Position numbers and translations under genes: made by a program. A DNA stretch of 64,000 nt from Bifidobacterium breve (lineage in GTDB: Bacteria > Actinomycetota > Thermoleophilia > Solirubrobacterales > Solirubrobacteraceae), in NCBI GenBank assembly GCA_945889475.1, contig CAMDBT010000001.1, positions 108,182 to 172,181 on the forward strand. Reading direction: 5' to 3'. Of this stretch, positions 63,972 to 64,000 are shown piece by piece (position 1 is the first letter of the stretch; the number at the start of each line of letters is the position of its first letter). The notes under the pieces are model-generated. The model saw only the letters and a list, made by a program, of their open reading frames with translations, ran no database searches and was not told the origin of the DNA.

Positions 63972-64000
63972 ATGGGGACGATTTACGCGATCGCGAATCA
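63972..64000 (+). CDS. parA: Chromosome partitioning ATPase ParA, 5' end only
   Basis: Nine complete codons, MGTIYAIAN, are visible before the window ends. This is the usual opening of ParA/Soj just before the deviant Walker A motif. Position after rsmG and a nearby parS support the call. ParB is expected just beyond the edge. Confidence 0.75.

Overview
This window is the replication-origin neighbourhood of a high-GC bacterium, most likely an actinomycete. The evidence is an FHA-PstP-RodA-PbpA-PknB operon of actinobacterial type, a DUF721 gene between recF and gyrB, and the order gyrA-gyrB-DUF721-recF-dnaN-dnaA diverging from rpmH-rnpA-yidD-yidC-khpB-rsmG-parA. A deep-branching class such as Thermoleophilia would fit (an inference): GyrB carries a long insertion of the E. 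coli type, and pknA is absent. I see no prophage, transposon, integrase or CRISPR array.

Layout. 1-1.5 kb: lipB 3' end and lipA (lipoate synthesis). 1.5-6 kb: an acyl-CoA dehydrogenase pair behind a TetR-type palindrome, then an alkylsulfatase. 6-13.6 kb: a secreted animal-type heme peroxidase, two tRNA-Ala genes, a DUF3089 hydrolase, and a LolA-like protein with an ABC exporter. 13.6-17 kb: a thioredoxin-fold protein, transketolase and an SDR. 17-33.9 kb: a surface-polysaccharide locus with an initiating phosphoglycosyltransferase, several glycosyltransferases, Wzx-like flippase, Wzy-like polymerase, a FlaA1/CapD dehydratase and a DegT aminotransferase. 33.9-36.4 kb: DedA, UppP and PurM. 36.5-47.9 kb: cell-wall and division control, with three Ser/Thr kinases, PP2C phosphatase, two FHA proteins, RodA/FtsW, PBP and Ddl. 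48-51.2 kb: a CARDB-like membrane protein, DUF4446, PheA and an HNH nuclease. 51.5-64 kb: the gyr/dna block, ribosomal protein L34 and membrane-insertion genes, a parS-like site and the start of parA.

How the parts relate. UppP and the DedA protein are plausible lipid-carrier recycling functions for both the polysaccharide locus and peptidoglycan. Ddl, PbpA and RodA/FtsW make peptidoglycan, and the PASTA kinase, PstP and the FHA proteins are the usual phospho-signalling layer over them. Seven genes from fhaA to ddl overlap by 1 or 4 bases, so they form one translationally coupled operon.

The strongest general pattern is promoter placement. At least fifteen genes have a TANNNT -10-like hexamer 6-10 bases before the start codon, most with no Shine-Dalgarno, so leaderless transcription appears common. 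These hexamers also settle several ambiguous starts. The most unusual local signal is an orphan unit at 51172-51349: three 23-bp repeats, a -10 hexamer, a 14-base stretch pairing fully with the 16S 3' end (two G-U wobbles), an 18-codon ORF, and a hairpin that contains its stop codon. The DnaA recognition helix is also altered, and I found no consensus DnaA boxes near dnaA.
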